64,000 nt of DNA from Hermatobates lingyangjiaoensis (GCA_026182355.1 JAPFBL010000119.1:392501-456500), one strand, 5' to 3'. Positions 9,444 to 19,519 are shown, numbered from the stretch's first letter. Numbers and translations: made by a program. The notes: a model not told the origin generated them from the sequence alone.

Positions 9444-10380
9444 ACGTACACTTATAATGCATAATTGAAACATGTATATCTGAGTAGTTATATTTTTGTG
9501 GTTTCAGAATGTATTTTGTTATGGAGGTCTATGTTTTAAACTGAAGGTAGAGTTGTATTGCTCTAATTGTTAATAAATAATTAAGAGCATTATTCATAAA
9601 AAATTTTAATATAAAAGCTGTCTTATACACTTGCAACAATATTTATTTTAATTTTAACCCAAAACGCTGGATTTTAAGTGAAATCAGGTATCTTCTTTTT
9701 TTTGACTCCACTTTAAGGTTTGTTACCTATTGATATTTTTAGAGCAAACATTTTTTTTTAGGAACTGTGAGTTTATGCAAAGGTTGCTATTAATTATGAG
9801 CTGAGTCTAGAAGTTATTCAGTTAGCTTAATTGTGGCACTATATATTATAAGAGACCCATACTGTAGAAGTAATCACATTTATTTAACATTTTTTACAAT
9901 ATCTGCTACCTTGCTAAACCATTCGGTTACTGATATAGTAAGGACTGGAGGATACTAGATCTAAGCTCCAAAAATTTGCGACTTCAAGAAAATTGATTAT
10001 TAACGATCCTTAATCTAAGAAGAATTCCATGACAAGAATGATTCTTTTAAGATTTTAATATTTAACATTCACTGATAGATAAATCCAACATGTATGTTAA
10101 GGCAGACAGATTATAGTAATACTGAGAAAGGTATAAGACAAAAAAATACTACCAATGAGTATAGAACGAAAAATGAAATTATAATATGTTATTATTCAAA
10201 GATGTTAATGTATCAAAATATATATAAAACTAAGATAGATAACAAGAATTGAATATATCTTGTAATACAGGCAAGGGATATACCTGTCTGCGAATATCAA
10301 AGAAAAATATCAATAAATATAAGGCACAAAGAAATTAATTGATAAAAGATAAAGATAAAATGTAAAGACAAATAGGAACA
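9440..10380. other. No assignable feature
   Basis: AT-rich, no convincing open frame, repeat or RNA signature. Confidence 0.4.
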
Positions 10381-10383
10381 AAT

Positions 10384-10445
10384 AGGTGGATTTGAACTTG
10401 TGAATTCCGACTCTGCACCGCCAAGAAACGGCTGAGCTAGAGTTG
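10384..10445 (-). repeat. tRNA-derived fragment (SINE head or tRNA pseudogene)
   Basis: On the minus strand a box A-like TAGCTCAGCCG (10429-10439) and a box B-like AGTTCAAATCC (10388-10398) lie 30 nt apart, the spacing of internal RNA polymerase III promoters. Cloverleaf stems cannot be closed, notably the T-arm, so it is not a working tRNA gene. A truncated SINE is the simplest reading. Confidence 0.55.
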
Positions 10446-10534
10446 CTGTTGGTAGAGTTTCAAATTTTGGAAATAAGCTGAAATTATAGTAATTTGTTGA
10501 ACTTATAAACCAACCTACACATTGGTTTTCTCTG

Positions 10535-10592
10535 TGGTTGTGTGAGTGTGTGCGTGTGTGTGTGTGTGCATGTGTGTGTGTGTGTGTTCGTC
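10535..10592. repeat. Imperfect (GT)n microsatellite
   Basis: GT units broken by GC and TC steps. Confidence 0.9.
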
Positions 10593-10599
10593 TGCGAGT

Positions 10600-11440
10600 A
10601 TATATATGTTCTTTAATATCACCTTTAGGTAGATCTTCTTCACTTGGTATTGGACAAGTAAGGTGAGAACATGTTTTTAGTGCTGCATATCGAGTAGTTT
10701 CAGACTAATGATAATTCCTGAAAATTCATTCTTAATATGTTAGTACCTACACTTTCACCACTGGAGCAATGTTCCAATATCCGCTCAATAACTCCGCCGC
10801 ATCAAATTCCCACAGTAAAATAGGTGAGTAATATCACCAAGGTTTAAAACCGGAAAAAGAAGTAGTAGAGTAATTAGTGGTAAATGATCCTAAACTTCTT
10901 TTGCAGCAAATGTTTGATAATTTTGGTCAAGAAGTACAAAATTTATTCATATTAAATATGAAAACATGAATGTGGAAAAAATACACTCTTTTAATGTATA
11001 ATGTCTACACCACAATTTATTTGCTACTAAGATGGTTTATCCTTTACCTAATTCTCTTAAATTTACTGAATATCTGAAAAATTGCGTTTTTCTCTAGTTC
11101 ATCAATGACAAGTAAGAAATATTGAAGTTTATAAGTTTAATATTTGTGTTTATTCATAAACAGTTTTCAATTTCTCTTGGGTTGTTGGTATTAACTATTT
11201 ATTAAATTTATTTAAAAACTCTTTTTTGTTAATGATGAATAAATTGTAAGATATAAACAAAAAATATTTAATTTGTTTGCGCTATTTAACCTGACCACTG
11301 GACCACATGAGCTTGGTAATCCTGACCCTTCCTCAACCACAAAAACCCTTTCTATAAACCATCAAAGCAAATTACCTAAACTTTCAAGCAATCTGAATGT
11401 TATTATTATTAACCAATAAGCTAACGTCATATCTCTTGGT
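10600..11440. other. No assignable feature
   Basis: AT-rich DNA; the short motif with CTGACC/GACCAC near 11300 recalls the start of the repeat below but is too short to call. Confidence 0.35.
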
Positions 11441-11454
11441 CACGAAGCGTATTA

Positions 11455-11790
11455 TACTTTACTAGACTACCCGTGACCCTTTGTGTCACTCAGAAATTAT
11501 AGAAATGGTTATTGAAATAAATTCACTGAACATGAATGAAAGGGATAATTTTAATTGTTGTTTCTTGTTATTAAGGTATTGAAACAGATTCTTATATGAC
11601 CTAAACTTTTGATATAGTATTCTTAACATGATTCAAGATATATACACAGTAAGTATATTTAGCGAAATAAAAATAATTTATAAGTAAAAAAAAATTGATT
11701 TAGTTTATGACAAAAATAAACAAAAGATCAATTCAACTTATATACACAATCAAATCATATTTAAAACAAACAAAACTTGTAAATTGAAAT
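11455..11790 (+). repeat. Dispersed repeat N, copy 1, 5' part
   Basis: This block matches 61725-62055 in order: GTGACCCTTTGTGTCACTCA, GAAATTATAG, CACTGAA.ATGA, a run near ACACAATCAAA and CTTGTAAATTGAAATA. No coding potential. Copy 1 is interrupted after AAATTGAAATA by the hAT-like element that follows. Confidence 0.75.
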
Positions 11791-12455
11791 AGGGGGTCTA
11801 TGGGACTTCATGGGGGGGTCTATGATCACCAAGGGGTCTATTGGGGGTCTATGTATGTCTTTTTAGTAAAAAATAAATTTATAAATAAAAAATAAAAATA
11901 ATAAAAATAAATGAATAAATAAATAAAATGAACATAATAATATTAATAATAATAAATAAAATAATATTTATAAATGAATATTAAGGTATTCGTATTGTAA
12001 TAAAAATAATAGTAAATATAAACTATATTTGGGGAGGAAGTGAGCATGAGTAATGAAAAAGTATGTTTTGATGACTTATAAAATATGTCCAATGTTTTGA
12101 TATGAGAGTTTAATTCTGAAATTAAAACCCCCCACCATACCACCTACTAGATTTGGGAATTAGTCGATTGAAATTACGGTAATATTATTTCTTTATTTAT
12201 TATTATTATTATGGTTTTTATGGACTTTAAAATATAGATATAATTATTGATATTTCAGTTTCTTTCTTCTTTACAATTTCCCCTCATTTTCCTATACTAT
12301 GTGTTTTAAAATGAGTCGTCTGTGGGAGCCATTGCACACACACACACACACACAATTATATGTGTATATTTATATATATTCCTTAGGTAGGGGGTCTATG
12401 AAAAAAATAAAATTCCTACAGGGGGTCTATGGAAAAAAGTTTGAGAACCCCTGCC
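11791..12455. mobile_element. hAT-like nonautonomous element, 5'-damaged
   Basis: The right terminus, read on the minus strand, is CAGGGGTTCTCAAAC then TTTTTTCCATAGACCCCC, a terminus typical of hAT-type MITEs. GGGGGTCTATG-type motifs recur at 11791-11850, 12390 and 12420, as expected for subterminal repeats. No matching CAGGGGTTCTC is visible at the left end, so that end is deleted. The interior is AT-rich with ATT runs, a short (CA)n at 12338-12354 and no transposase. Comparison with the uninterrupted repeat at 62.1 kb places the insertion within repeat N. Confidence 0.6.
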
Positions 12456-12560
12456 ATAGAACATTCGAATTTTATCTGACAGTTGTGTTCAAGTTCGTTT
12501 CTAAGACTATTCATTTTTAACCTCTAATATAATAGTTTATTATATTTTATAGGCTACCCT
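12456..12560 (+). repeat. Dispersed repeat N, copy 1, 3' part
   Basis: TAGAACATT, TTCATTTT.AACCTCTAAT and AATAGTTTATTATAT match 62110-62205, continuing copy 1 beyond the inserted element. Confidence 0.7.
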
Positions 12561-12599
12561 GACCCCCTAATGAAAAATATTATTAAATAATATTGTAGA

Positions 12600-13850
12600 T
12601 TGTCGAGGCGAGTACGCAAGCACTGGGCTACCCGGACCACTTAATACGATTTGTTATTATGTAATATAACTACAACAAAGCCAATCACAACAAAAGTAAA
12701 TATTACAATGATTTCAGGTCGCTATCTCCACGGAAAAAGAGTGAACAAACAAACAAACAAACTCACGAATGTTATATATATATATTAAAGATTAAATATT
12801 ATATATATATAAAAGATTAAAGATACCCACGAGATACCCACCTCGGTTCATAATGAATCATGAAATGGATATACTCACAGTTAATTTGAGTAAATAAAAT
12901 TTGATAGTTGAAACAGATCAAAGATAATGTTAGGTCACATCTTGACAATCGTATTATTTATTTGACAGAATAATAATAAAACTTTATTACGTTAAAAAAA
13001 AGAACATTAATTTTCTATTTTTTCTAGAAAAAAAATTTAGGAAAATAAAACTTCAATGTAGGATGACTCCGTTTAAGATGTATACTTGAAGAAGAAGGTA
13101 AATAACCGTTCTTTCCTAGTGTTTGCTAAGCAAAGCTCTTAGCATGTAACTGGTTTCCTTTCATGTATTGAAATCATATGGCTTCAAAAATCGGAGTTGG
13201 TTAAACTGATCAATGTAACGATGATTATTAACGCTCAAAGAAAATTATTGAAAACCACTCATCCTAAGTATAAATAAGTAATTTAAATGCTTGCATATTT
13301 CATTCATTATTACTTTTTTTACTTGTAGTCGCCAATAGTTGTTTTATCTCTGAAGAAGAAAAAAAAAAAGGTTGAAATTCGCAAATATAATTTCATTTTG
13401 TTTTACTAATAAAACTTTTGTTATTATGAATTAATTGATATATTTAGAAAATTTTGAATAATTTACATATACTTCATCTTTCATTTTCTGAAACACACAA
13501 AAAATGGGTGTCTGAAGATTTAACAGGCTGAATCTTTCAGCAATAAAATTGTCGGGTATAGCCTTTTATTCAAATGAACCAAACTATACTGCTGTAAAAG
13601 TGTTGTAAACAGAACTAGTTTAGAAGATTTTGCTTATTCAAGTGAAATCATTCGTCAAAACTAGATTTATGTCTCTATTTTTGGACATAGATAACATCAA
13701 CTAGTTTTTCATTTCTTTTAATTCGTTCGTCTGAGAATGCACAAGCAAGAATATGCTTGTCATTCCACTTGTTCACATCTGCAGGGGACCGTATGCAAAA
13801 TCCTGTGAGTTTCACAATGTTCCTGTCCAGATTGAGTTGCTCTTTCTGTA
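12600..13850. other. No assignable feature
   Basis: AT-rich DNA. GCTACCC..GACC motifs at about 12550 and 12630 are repeated locally but are too short to classify. Confidence 0.35.
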
Positions 13851-13859
13851 AATTCTACC

Positions 13860-14151
13860 TATGTTGTGGAGGGGGGCACTATATATTAATATGTAGTATT
13901 TGATAACTTTTTTGAGGGGTAGGTCTTGGAAATGAACTTCTCCTGATTACGAGAACGTTTCGATGTATTTATACATCATTATCAATCAAAACAAAAATAT
14001 TAAATATATTATAGCCTTATAATGTTCTGTTGCCCTGATGATGATGTATAAATACATCATAATATAAATACATATAAAATTTATCAAATACTGTGTTAAA
14101 TTAAGAGGTCAAGAACATATTGATAAATATATATATATATATATATATAGT
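13860..14151. repeat. Family J PLE-like foldback, decayed
   Basis: Left core (minus strand, 13950-13985) reads TTGATAATGATGTA...TACATCGAAACGTT and right core (14035-14060) reads CTGATGATGATGTATAAATACATC then ATAA. GATGTA/TACATC is preserved as stem II in both; the left has lost CTGANGA and the right has lost GAAA. (TA)n at 14131-14151 closes the right side. Confidence 0.6.
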
Positions 14152-14158
14152 TAAATGT

Positions 14159-14285
14159 ACATAAAGAAACATAGAGAAATCAAAAATACACACTAACAGT
14201 CTCTAATTTTCGGTTGAAACGTCTTCAGGAGAGATAAGAGAGGGAAACCAAGCGCACTGGTACAGAGACGGTTAGAGACACTCCT

Positions 14286-14287
<2 letters not shown>
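14159..14287 (-). repeat. Family F PLE end, solo copy
   Basis: Shares GAAACATAGAGAAAT, CAGTCTCTAATTTT and ACCAAG/AGAGACGGTT segments with 51.4-51.7 kb. It holds one motif and is bounded by (TA)n on both sides (14131-14151 and 14288-14328). Confidence 0.7.
14200..14232 (-). ncRNA. Hammerhead-like motif, family F
   Basis: Minus strand: TCTC, CTGAAGA, extra C, short stem II (GTT/AAC with one extra C), GAA, AATT stem III, A, GAGA pairing with TCTC. Stem II is the weakest part. Confidence 0.6.
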
Positions 14288-14332
<45 letters not shown>

Positions 14333-14506
14333 GATTTCACATAAACACGTGAAATAACAATCAATGATCAAACCACAATAAGAAAATGGAAAAACAAGAC
14401 TAAGATCTTTCAACCGTAACAAGCGGTCTTCGTCAGAGTCAAAAACCCAACTGCAAATACTTGCTCTTAGTCTTGTTTTCTCATTTTCTTATTGTGGTTT
14501 GATCAT

Positions 14507-14543
<37 letters not shown>
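14288..14543. repeat. Family A foldback between two (TA)n tracts
   Basis: (TA)n at 14288-14328, then the family A terminal sequence, one motif, a short loop and an incomplete right arm (TCTTAGTCTTGTTTTC...TTTGATCATTGAT), then (TA)n at 14511-14543. Confidence 0.85.
14398..14440 (-). ncRNA. Hammerhead-like motif, family A
   Basis: Minus strand GACT, CTGACGA, AGACCG/CGGTT, GAA, AGATCT, T, AGTC, all intact. The facing arm has lost its core. Confidence 0.65.
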
Positions 14544-14544
<1 letters not shown>

Positions 14545-14574
14545 CAAATTCAATAATATATCAACCGTTGGATA

Positions 14575-14732
14575 GAATAGGTGTAAATGTAATCGGGATT
14601 CGGTCAATTTTCTAGGATCAAAATCAAACTCTCAATGCCGACGTTTCGGCAAAAAACCGAAACGTCGGCATTGAGAGTATGATTTTGATCCTGGAAAATT
14701 GACCGAATCCCGATTACATTATACACCTATTC
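14575..14732. repeat. 158-bp near-perfect palindrome
   Basis: GAATAGGTGTAAATGTAATC at the left mirrors GATTACATTATACACCTATTC at the right; the centre is AACGTTTCGGC..CCGAAACGT. The GAAACGTCGGCA.TGAGAGT part matches the inner end of family G, so it is probably a foldback of a PLE end that lacks the rest of the core. The right end meets TA-rich DNA. Confidence 0.8.
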
Positions 14733-15038
14733 TGTATATAATAATATATAATATATATGTAAAGAAAATGGTTAGACGACACGACGGACACGATAACATA
14801 AAGAACTGAATAGTCGCAGTCAAACTCACTTTGACCATATTTATACTTTTAACATACGTTTACCCTAGAAGAAAAACTGCTCCAATTGAGAGGTACTGAG
14901 ATAGAACTAAACAGGGCTGCTGATTAGGCTAATACTACTTAAGTTGAGCATTTCTTCTGATAAGATTAACGGATATCGAAATACTGAAAAGAGTTTCGTC
15001 TGCAGCAGTCTCTTTTCTTTTCTTTATATTAACATGTA

Positions 15039-15223
15039 TATATATATATATATATATATTATATAAGATTTTACATAAACACGAGAAATAACAATCAATG
15101 ATCAAACCACAACCACAGTTGGGTTTTTGACGCTGACGAAGAGCGCTTGTTACGGTTGAAAAATCTTAGTCTTTTTTTCCCCATTTCATTTTGTGGTTTG
15201 ATAATATATATATATATATATAT
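15039..15223. repeat. Family A foldback, diverged, between (TA)n tracts
   Basis: Left arm is short (ACAATCAATGATCAAACCAC), then a right arm with motif. (TA)n flanks at about 15039-15064 and 15205-15223. Confidence 0.75.
15129..15171 (+). ncRNA. Hammerhead-like motif, family A, damaged
   Basis: GACG, CTGACGA, stem II region with one change, GAA, AAATCT, T, AGTC. One stem I mismatch and the loss of stem III self-complementarity suggest decay. Confidence 0.5.
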
Positions 15224-15465
15224 CTTAGGTGTTACTGGTCTGAATACTGGGCGGTGACTGAGTGTCGGCTTGGCGAGTAGCTGGTGGTTGGTCACCTAGT
15301 AGCTGCAGTGTGCGTGAAACCCCCGTGTGTTGATGATTAATTAATGGGTTGTACTTCATGATTTTCATGGCTTCATATATTTGTAGTCTGGCTGGATCAG
15401 ATTGATATATATATATAACAATTAAAATAAGCAGTGACACATAAACAGAAACACAACAAAGACTC

Positions 15466-15510
15466 ACTTTTCAATATTTCGACCGTAATGGCGGTCGTCC
15501 TCAGGAGAAG
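15466..15510 (-). ncRNA. Hammerhead-like motif, family B
   Basis: Minus strand: stem I CTTCTC, CTGAGGA, extra C, GACCG/CGGTC stem II with loop CCATTA, GAA, ATAT stem III, T, then GAAAAG. Stem I pairs CT with GA and TTC with AAG around one mismatch. Confidence 0.7.
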
Positions 15511-15744
15511 AAGTGAATTGACGGAGGGACGACAGTCAACTAAAGAACTCACTGGGTGAGGGCTAAAGCAGTGCTGCCGCAAAGGAGACAAATAAAAAAG
15601 GAACTAGGATGTCGAGAGCAAAAATAAAAAAAAATGTTTTTGAAAGGTAGAAAAAGGTTAAGAAAAGAAAATATAAAGAATATATATAAAACAATTAAAA
15701 AAAATTTTAAAAAAAAATAAATAAATAAAAAATATTAAAAAAAA

Positions 15745-16075
15745 CTAACGATTTAAATTCAAGCCAGGTTTCGAGCGTGCCCCCAGGAGCCAAATGTGGG
15801 CTTCCTCAGAAGCTTTTAAAGTAACTTGTCTGTTATCACTGGGGACTTGTTTAAGAACTTGGACTGTGAAACAATCATTGAAGCTGAGGTGGTGGGAATT
15901 AGCGTGAGTGGCGACAGGGAGACTGCTGCGTTTACCAACCGAAAGCCTGTGATTATTCATCCGAAGGTTCAGCATCGTAGATGCTAAACCAACGTAAAAA
16001 GGATCACATTGGGTGCATTTCAAGAGGTAAACACAGTCAGTGGAGATACAGGAGGAAGGACTGTGAATAGGGTAA

Positions 16076-16078
<3 letters not shown>
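15745..16078 (-). pseudogene. PLE GIY-YIG endonuclease, partial
   Basis: About 110 codons on the minus strand read SSCISTDCVYLLKCTQCDPF then YVGLASTMLNLRMNNHRLSV, through HANSHHLSFNDCF and ending LKASEEAHIWLLGARSK...LNLNR. The VY...YVG pair and the R..NNHR segment are the GIY-YIG signature region in PLEs, whose nuclease nicks DNA for target-primed reverse transcription. The upstream cysteine motif and the reverse transcriptase are missing. No frameshift is seen inside this stretch, so the insertion may be fairly young. Confidence 0.8.

Positions 16079-16125
<47 letters not shown>
16079..16125. repeat. (TA)n microsatellite joining two PLE units
   Basis: About 23 TA units between the truncated end of the family B element and the family C foldback. 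Confidence 0.95.
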
Positions 16126-16129
<4 letters not shown>

Positions 16130-16340
16130 TAATTTTTGTTTAGGCTTCAGGTCTAACGATTTGAAACTATCCTTTTACCAACGTTTCGACATATATTTAT
16201 GTCATCTTCAACAAGAATGTTGTAGCCCTGAAGATGGCATAAATATATGTCGAAATGTCGGCTAAAAGACTAGTTCCATTCGTTAGACCTCAATCCTCAA
16301 AAAAAAATACATCATATAAATATTGGGTCAAGAAAACAGA
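16126..16340. repeat. Family C PLE-derived foldback
   Basis: Left arm TGATGTAATTTTTGTTTAGG..., right arm ending CATCATATAAATATTGGGTC. The loop is only about 20 nt. The right arm has a nearly intact motif; the left has lost C3 (TCTTCAA for TCTTCAG). Confidence 0.85.
16225..16262 (+). ncRNA. Hammerhead-like motif, family C
   Basis: GCC, CTGAAGA, extra T, GGCATA/TATGTC stem II (one G-T wobble), GAA, ATGT (mutated from ACGT), C, GGC. G12 is intact here, unlike at 6.8 kb. Confidence 0.6.
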
Positions 16341-16392
16341 TCAGGGTCAAGAACAGATTGGGTCAAGAAAACAATAAGAAATGGGAAAACAA

Positions 16393-16435
16393 GACTAACA
16401 TCTTTCAACCGAAACAAGCGGTTTTCGTCAGAGTC
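16393..16435 (-). ncRNA. Hammerhead-like motif, family A, variant
   Basis: Minus strand GACT, CTGACGA, AAACCG/CGGTT (fully paired stem II), GAA, AGATGT, T, AGTC. Stem III self-complementarity is partly lost. (TA)n follows at 16452-16476. Confidence 0.55.
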
Positions 16436-16820
16436 AAAAACCCAACTGATGTATATATATATATATATATATATAATGTATGGCCATCCACTTCGCTTCT
16501 TTGTTATTTCATTCTATGTTTCTAACTAACTTACAGTATTTTTATGATATTTTCCAATTTAAAATGTTCCTTAAATTAAAAAAGAATTAAATTACTGTAC
16601 TAGTTTCTTTGTTTCCTTCTTTTAAATTGCATTTATATGAAGCGTACTTTAGGTTCTCAATTTTTATTATATTCCTATGATAGAGTTCTGGAATGGAAAA
16701 CGTCGTAAGTGCTTAAGAGTTCACTAGCCTAAACAATGTTTTGTATTTAGATGCATAATCAAATCGATGATGAATATAAATAATACCAACAAATCTTGAA
16801 AATATTGAAATAGTCTAGTA

Positions 16821-17186
16821 TTAAAAGAAAATTCTGTTATTAAAGGAGAACTGACGTCCGTAGAAGAGGTTGAATGCATCTTCGTCCATTAAACCCAAGC
16901 GCAAAGGTAGAGGAAGAGTTTGTCTTGGCAGGACATCAGCACCTGTCCGGACGAAGAACGGAATGACCGAGACAGAGTACACTCGTCTGATGGGGTCTGG
17001 GGGGGACTTGAGAACACAGTGATCTGCCTCATTTAACTGATCTCTGCATTCTTTTGATTCATCTTCCGTACAGTCAGTACTTTCTTTGAGTTCTCTGACC
17101 AAATTAGAATGACTTGAATTGTTGAGTCCTTCAACACTACTATTATACCTTACGGTCTTCAATTCAGAACTGTCATTGTCACCCAT
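16821..17186 (-). CDS. Candidate first coding exon of an unidentified gene
   Basis: A 121-codon open frame starts at an ATG in the context ACATATGGG. It is less AT-rich than its neighbours, shows no repeat similarity here and has a protein-like composition: an acidic, Ser-rich N-terminal half (MGDNDSSELKTVRYNSSVEG), then a more hydrophobic part (RRVYSVSVIPFFVRTGADVL, later LRLGLMDEDAFNLFYGRQFS). There is no signal peptide or membrane segment. I do not recognise the family. The frame closes at a TAA after FNNRIFF; the true exon may end earlier, for example at the weak donor GAC|GTCAGT within the codons for YGRQF. Promoter-like elements lie upstream at 17330-17400. It could still be an old element fragment. 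Confidence 0.4.
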   Translation of the reverse strand: MGDNDSSELKTVRYNSSVEGLNNSSHSNLVRELKESTDCTEDESKECRDQLNEADHCVLKSPPDPIRRVYSVSVIPFFVRTGADVLPRQTLPLPLRLGLMDEDAFNLFYGRQFSFNNRIFF

Positions 17187-17329
17187 ATGTGTTAGGTTTT
17201 CAAACGCTTAATCATATATAGATAAATTGTTCCTGATAAACAACGTATATGTAGCACAAACAACCCATATGGATAACAAACACGAAAGCAACACACGAAC
17301 TGTTCTATGGTTCTCGTCCCAATATACCC

Positions 17330-17400
17330 AACCGCACACTCACCGACTTCAACTGACGTGAAATCGCTAAATATAGACTCCACCCCACCTTCTTTTCCTT
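17330..17400 (-). promoter_or_regulatory. Promoter-like cluster upstream of the 17.2 kb exon
   Basis: Read on the minus strand: GGTGGGGTGGAG (GC/GT box-like), CTATATTTAG (TATA-like) and CACGTCA (CRE-like half), followed by about 150 nt to the ATG. The order and spacing would suit a transcription start near 17330-17350. This is a motif argument only. Confidence 0.3.
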
Positions 17401-17614
17401 AACGCCTGGCTCATATCTATCGAAAATATACACAAAAAGCAAAATCAAATATCATTCAGGTTAAAAATATTTTTTGCTTACTTGAGTGTTAGAACTCAAT
17501 GTGAACAGTAACTAACCAATATTAATATCAATATTAGTTTCAATTATTTAGCATTCTCATATTATAATATTCTTTGTTATATTTGTGCGATTGTTTATCA
17601 TTTTTTAAATGTAA

Positions 17615-17716
17615 AATTTAAAAAATAAAACGACTTTTGGGACCTCGAAACATATCAGTTCGTCAAAATCTCGAGATCGAATTATTTCACGACCACTATA
17701 CTTTACTTATAGTAAA
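17615..17716 (-). repeat. Repeat X, 5'-end fragment
   Basis: Minus strand begins TTTACTTTACTATAAGTAAA then TATAGTGGTCGTGAAATAAT and CTCGAGATTTTGACGAA, matching the start of repeat X copies at 28.9, 34.7, 38.6 and 47.3 kb. Confidence 0.8.
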
Positions 17717-17939
17717 GTAAAAATGTATACAATTTTACTTATCTGGTGTTGAACTAAAAATTGGATAGTGCAAGAGTGTATTTTTCTTTTTTAAGTATAA
17801 TTTACTTAAGACATCTCTTAATATACAGATGTTAACATATACTTTCGTAGTTTTCTCCTAATGATAACTAAACTGTTCATTAGACCAGTATATGTTTCTT
17901 CTTTACTTATGAACTTATATATGTATACATAATATGATT

Positions 17940-18195
17940 TCACAATAAAGACGTGAAATAAAAATCAACGTCTAAACCACAGTAAGAAAATCAGAAAAAT
18001 GCCTAAGATCTTTCAACAAAAACAAGTGGTTTTTGTCTTCGTCAGAGTTAGTCAGTACCAGTATTCAAAATCTGACTCTGACGAAGATGACGTCAGAGTC
18101 TAACTGATACTGACTTGCCCTGACGAAGACCACTGGTTTTGGTAGAATGTTCTTGGTCGTTTTTCTTAATTCTTGTTGTTTAGTCGTATATTCAT
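17940..18195. repeat. Diverged family A foldback
   Basis: TTTCACAATAAAGACGTGAA at the left and GTTGTTTAGTCG at the right frame two inverted arms with CTGACGA-type cores (minus 18011-18045; plus about 18115-18145 with GAAA lost). An internal run of CTGACTCTGACG/CGTCAGAGT adds secondary structure. A fragment of this subfamily also sits at 32125-32165. Confidence 0.65.
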
Positions 18196-18591
18196 AACTA
18201 GAAAAAAAGAATCGACCGTAGAATGAAATAAAAATGATTTAAAATTTTTTTTAGGCAGAAATTGTTAAATAATGTACTACTACAGTAGAGATTTAAAATG
18301 GTTCAATTCAGGAATTTCGAGCGGACTACTACTATTACTGATGGTGACGATATTCACAATTTTGAAGTGAATTGTGACAGTTCTCTTATGTGCTCTTTTT
18401 GATATACAAATATATATATATAATTACAGTTGGCTGTTACTAATTACAAATATATTTTGGTGGTAACACTGGATTAGAGTACTTCTACCTGAAACCGACC
18501 AATGGCGAAATATTGTAGTGAGTCTTGTTTGTAATTGTCTGTGTTCTAACATACATGTTATTGGGGTTTGTAGTCATTTGTAGTATTATAA

Positions 18592-18795
18592 TATATATAT
18601 ATATATATATACAATAATTATAAATATAAAATAAAGTAAAAATATTTCACATATACATGTGAAATAACAATCAATGATCAAACAACAATATGAAATGGGA
18701 AAACAAGACTTGAGTTGGGTTTTTGACTCTGACTAAGACCGCTTGTTACGGTTGAAAGATTTTAGTATAATTTTCCCGTTTGATATTGTTTTTGA
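18592..18795. repeat. Family A foldback, core mutated
   Basis: (TA)n at 18592-18611, then TTTCACATATACATGTGAAA and the two arms. The right-arm core reads CTGACTA in place of CTGACGA (G8 changed), so it is not expected to cleave. Confidence 0.75.
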
Positions 18796-18796
18796 T

Positions 18797-18930
18797 CATT
18801 AAAATAAAGTGTGACACATAGAAAGAAACATGTCACACATGGAATGACCGTTATGGCGGTCGAAATATTGAAAAGTGAGTCCTTTGTTACGTTTCTTTCT
18901 ATGTGTCATAGTTTATTTCAAGTGTTATCT
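18797..18930. repeat. Family B end, foldback without the CTGANGA box
   Basis: AAAATAAAGTGTGACACATAGAAAG at the left mirrors CTTTCTATGTGTCA at the right. The right arm keeps GACCG/CGGTC, GAAATATTGAAAAGTGAG, but CTGAGGA is missing at the foldback centre. Confidence 0.7.
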
Positions 18931-19099
18931 GTCCTTTTAGATCACATTTCCTTTTCACATATATATTTTTTTTTAAAAAAATGAGAAAGCAACATGAATG
19001 TAAACTAGACACCAAAAATCACTTTCAATGTATTTAGACTCTTTTAATGGTTACCCTTAGGACTGAAAGTAGTGAGAAAATGAAGCTAACTCATTCATT

Positions 19100-19486
19100 T
19101 TATTCCACTTATTTTTACACTAACTTGTTTGTTATCTAATACTTGCTATTAATTTATAATTACACTTAACTACTTAAAAACGATATATTTCGGCCCTTCA
19201 AAAGACCATCATCAGGTTTATGTTTTTCAATATAAACTAATACTAACGCACGGAGATAATTATACTAGGGTGGTAACACGATAACGCGTTTAAAGTTTAC
19301 ATTTCACTGAGGGTTTTTGGAGGGTGGCTAGTGGCATCTCTGGTGGAGGGATATCCAGGTACTCGGTCACTGCACTCTGCTTCTCTTGGCTGGAAGTGTG
19401 TTCTGCCTAAATTGTATTCATTTCTTTTTTCGGCTGTGGGTGGTTGAGCATTTACAAAAAGTTTTAGCTTTTATATATATATATAT
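19100..19486 (-). mobile_element. PLE 3' end, family K, solo
   Basis: On the minus strand, from the (TA)n at 19474-19486: a possible short ORF tail (QSAVTEYLDIPPPEMPLATL, then QKPSVKCKL and stop), an untranslated part, the motif at 19219-19178, and an AT-rich tail. Order and (TA)n boundary match the other PLE ends; the ORF tail itself is not diagnostic. Confidence 0.5.
19178..19219 (-). ncRNA. Hammerhead-like motif, family K
   Basis: Minus strand: AAAC, CTGATGA, extra T, GGTC/GGCC stem II that can extend to seven pairs with wobbles, GAA, ATATAT stem III, C, GTTT pairing with AAAC. Every core position is intact. Confidence 0.7.
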
Positions 19487-19519
19487 AATAGAATTCCATC
19501 CAAAATAGAAGTTGATTTC

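Larger units (their letters stand above)
15418..16078 (-). mobile_element. 5'-truncated PLE, family B (endonuclease plus 3' end)
   Basis: Read on the minus strand: truncated start at (TA)n (16079-16125), GIY-YIG endonuclease to the stop at 15745, an A/T-rich 3' untranslated part, a ribozyme-like motif at 15510-15466, and the tail AACAATTAAAATAAGCAG... ending at TA repeats near 15405-15417. This is the clearest single-copy demonstration that the motif lies downstream of the endonuclease in the same sense. Confidence 0.8.

Noticed and set aside
10384..10445. Functional tRNA gene
   Set aside because: Box A and box B are present but the T-arm and acceptor stems do not pair.
11943..12143. Tyr-rich open frame on the minus strand
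   Set aside because: It reads through ATT-type low-complexity DNA inside the hAT-like element.
13350..13377. CTGAAGA followed by GAAA, resembling a ribozyme core
   Set aside because: The interval is poly(A) with no stem II, and no flanking pairs exist.
18480..18520. CTGAAACCGACCAATGGC then GAAATATTG, resembling a motif
   Set aside because: CTGANGA is absent and the possible stem is two pairs, so it is not above chance for a decayed copy.
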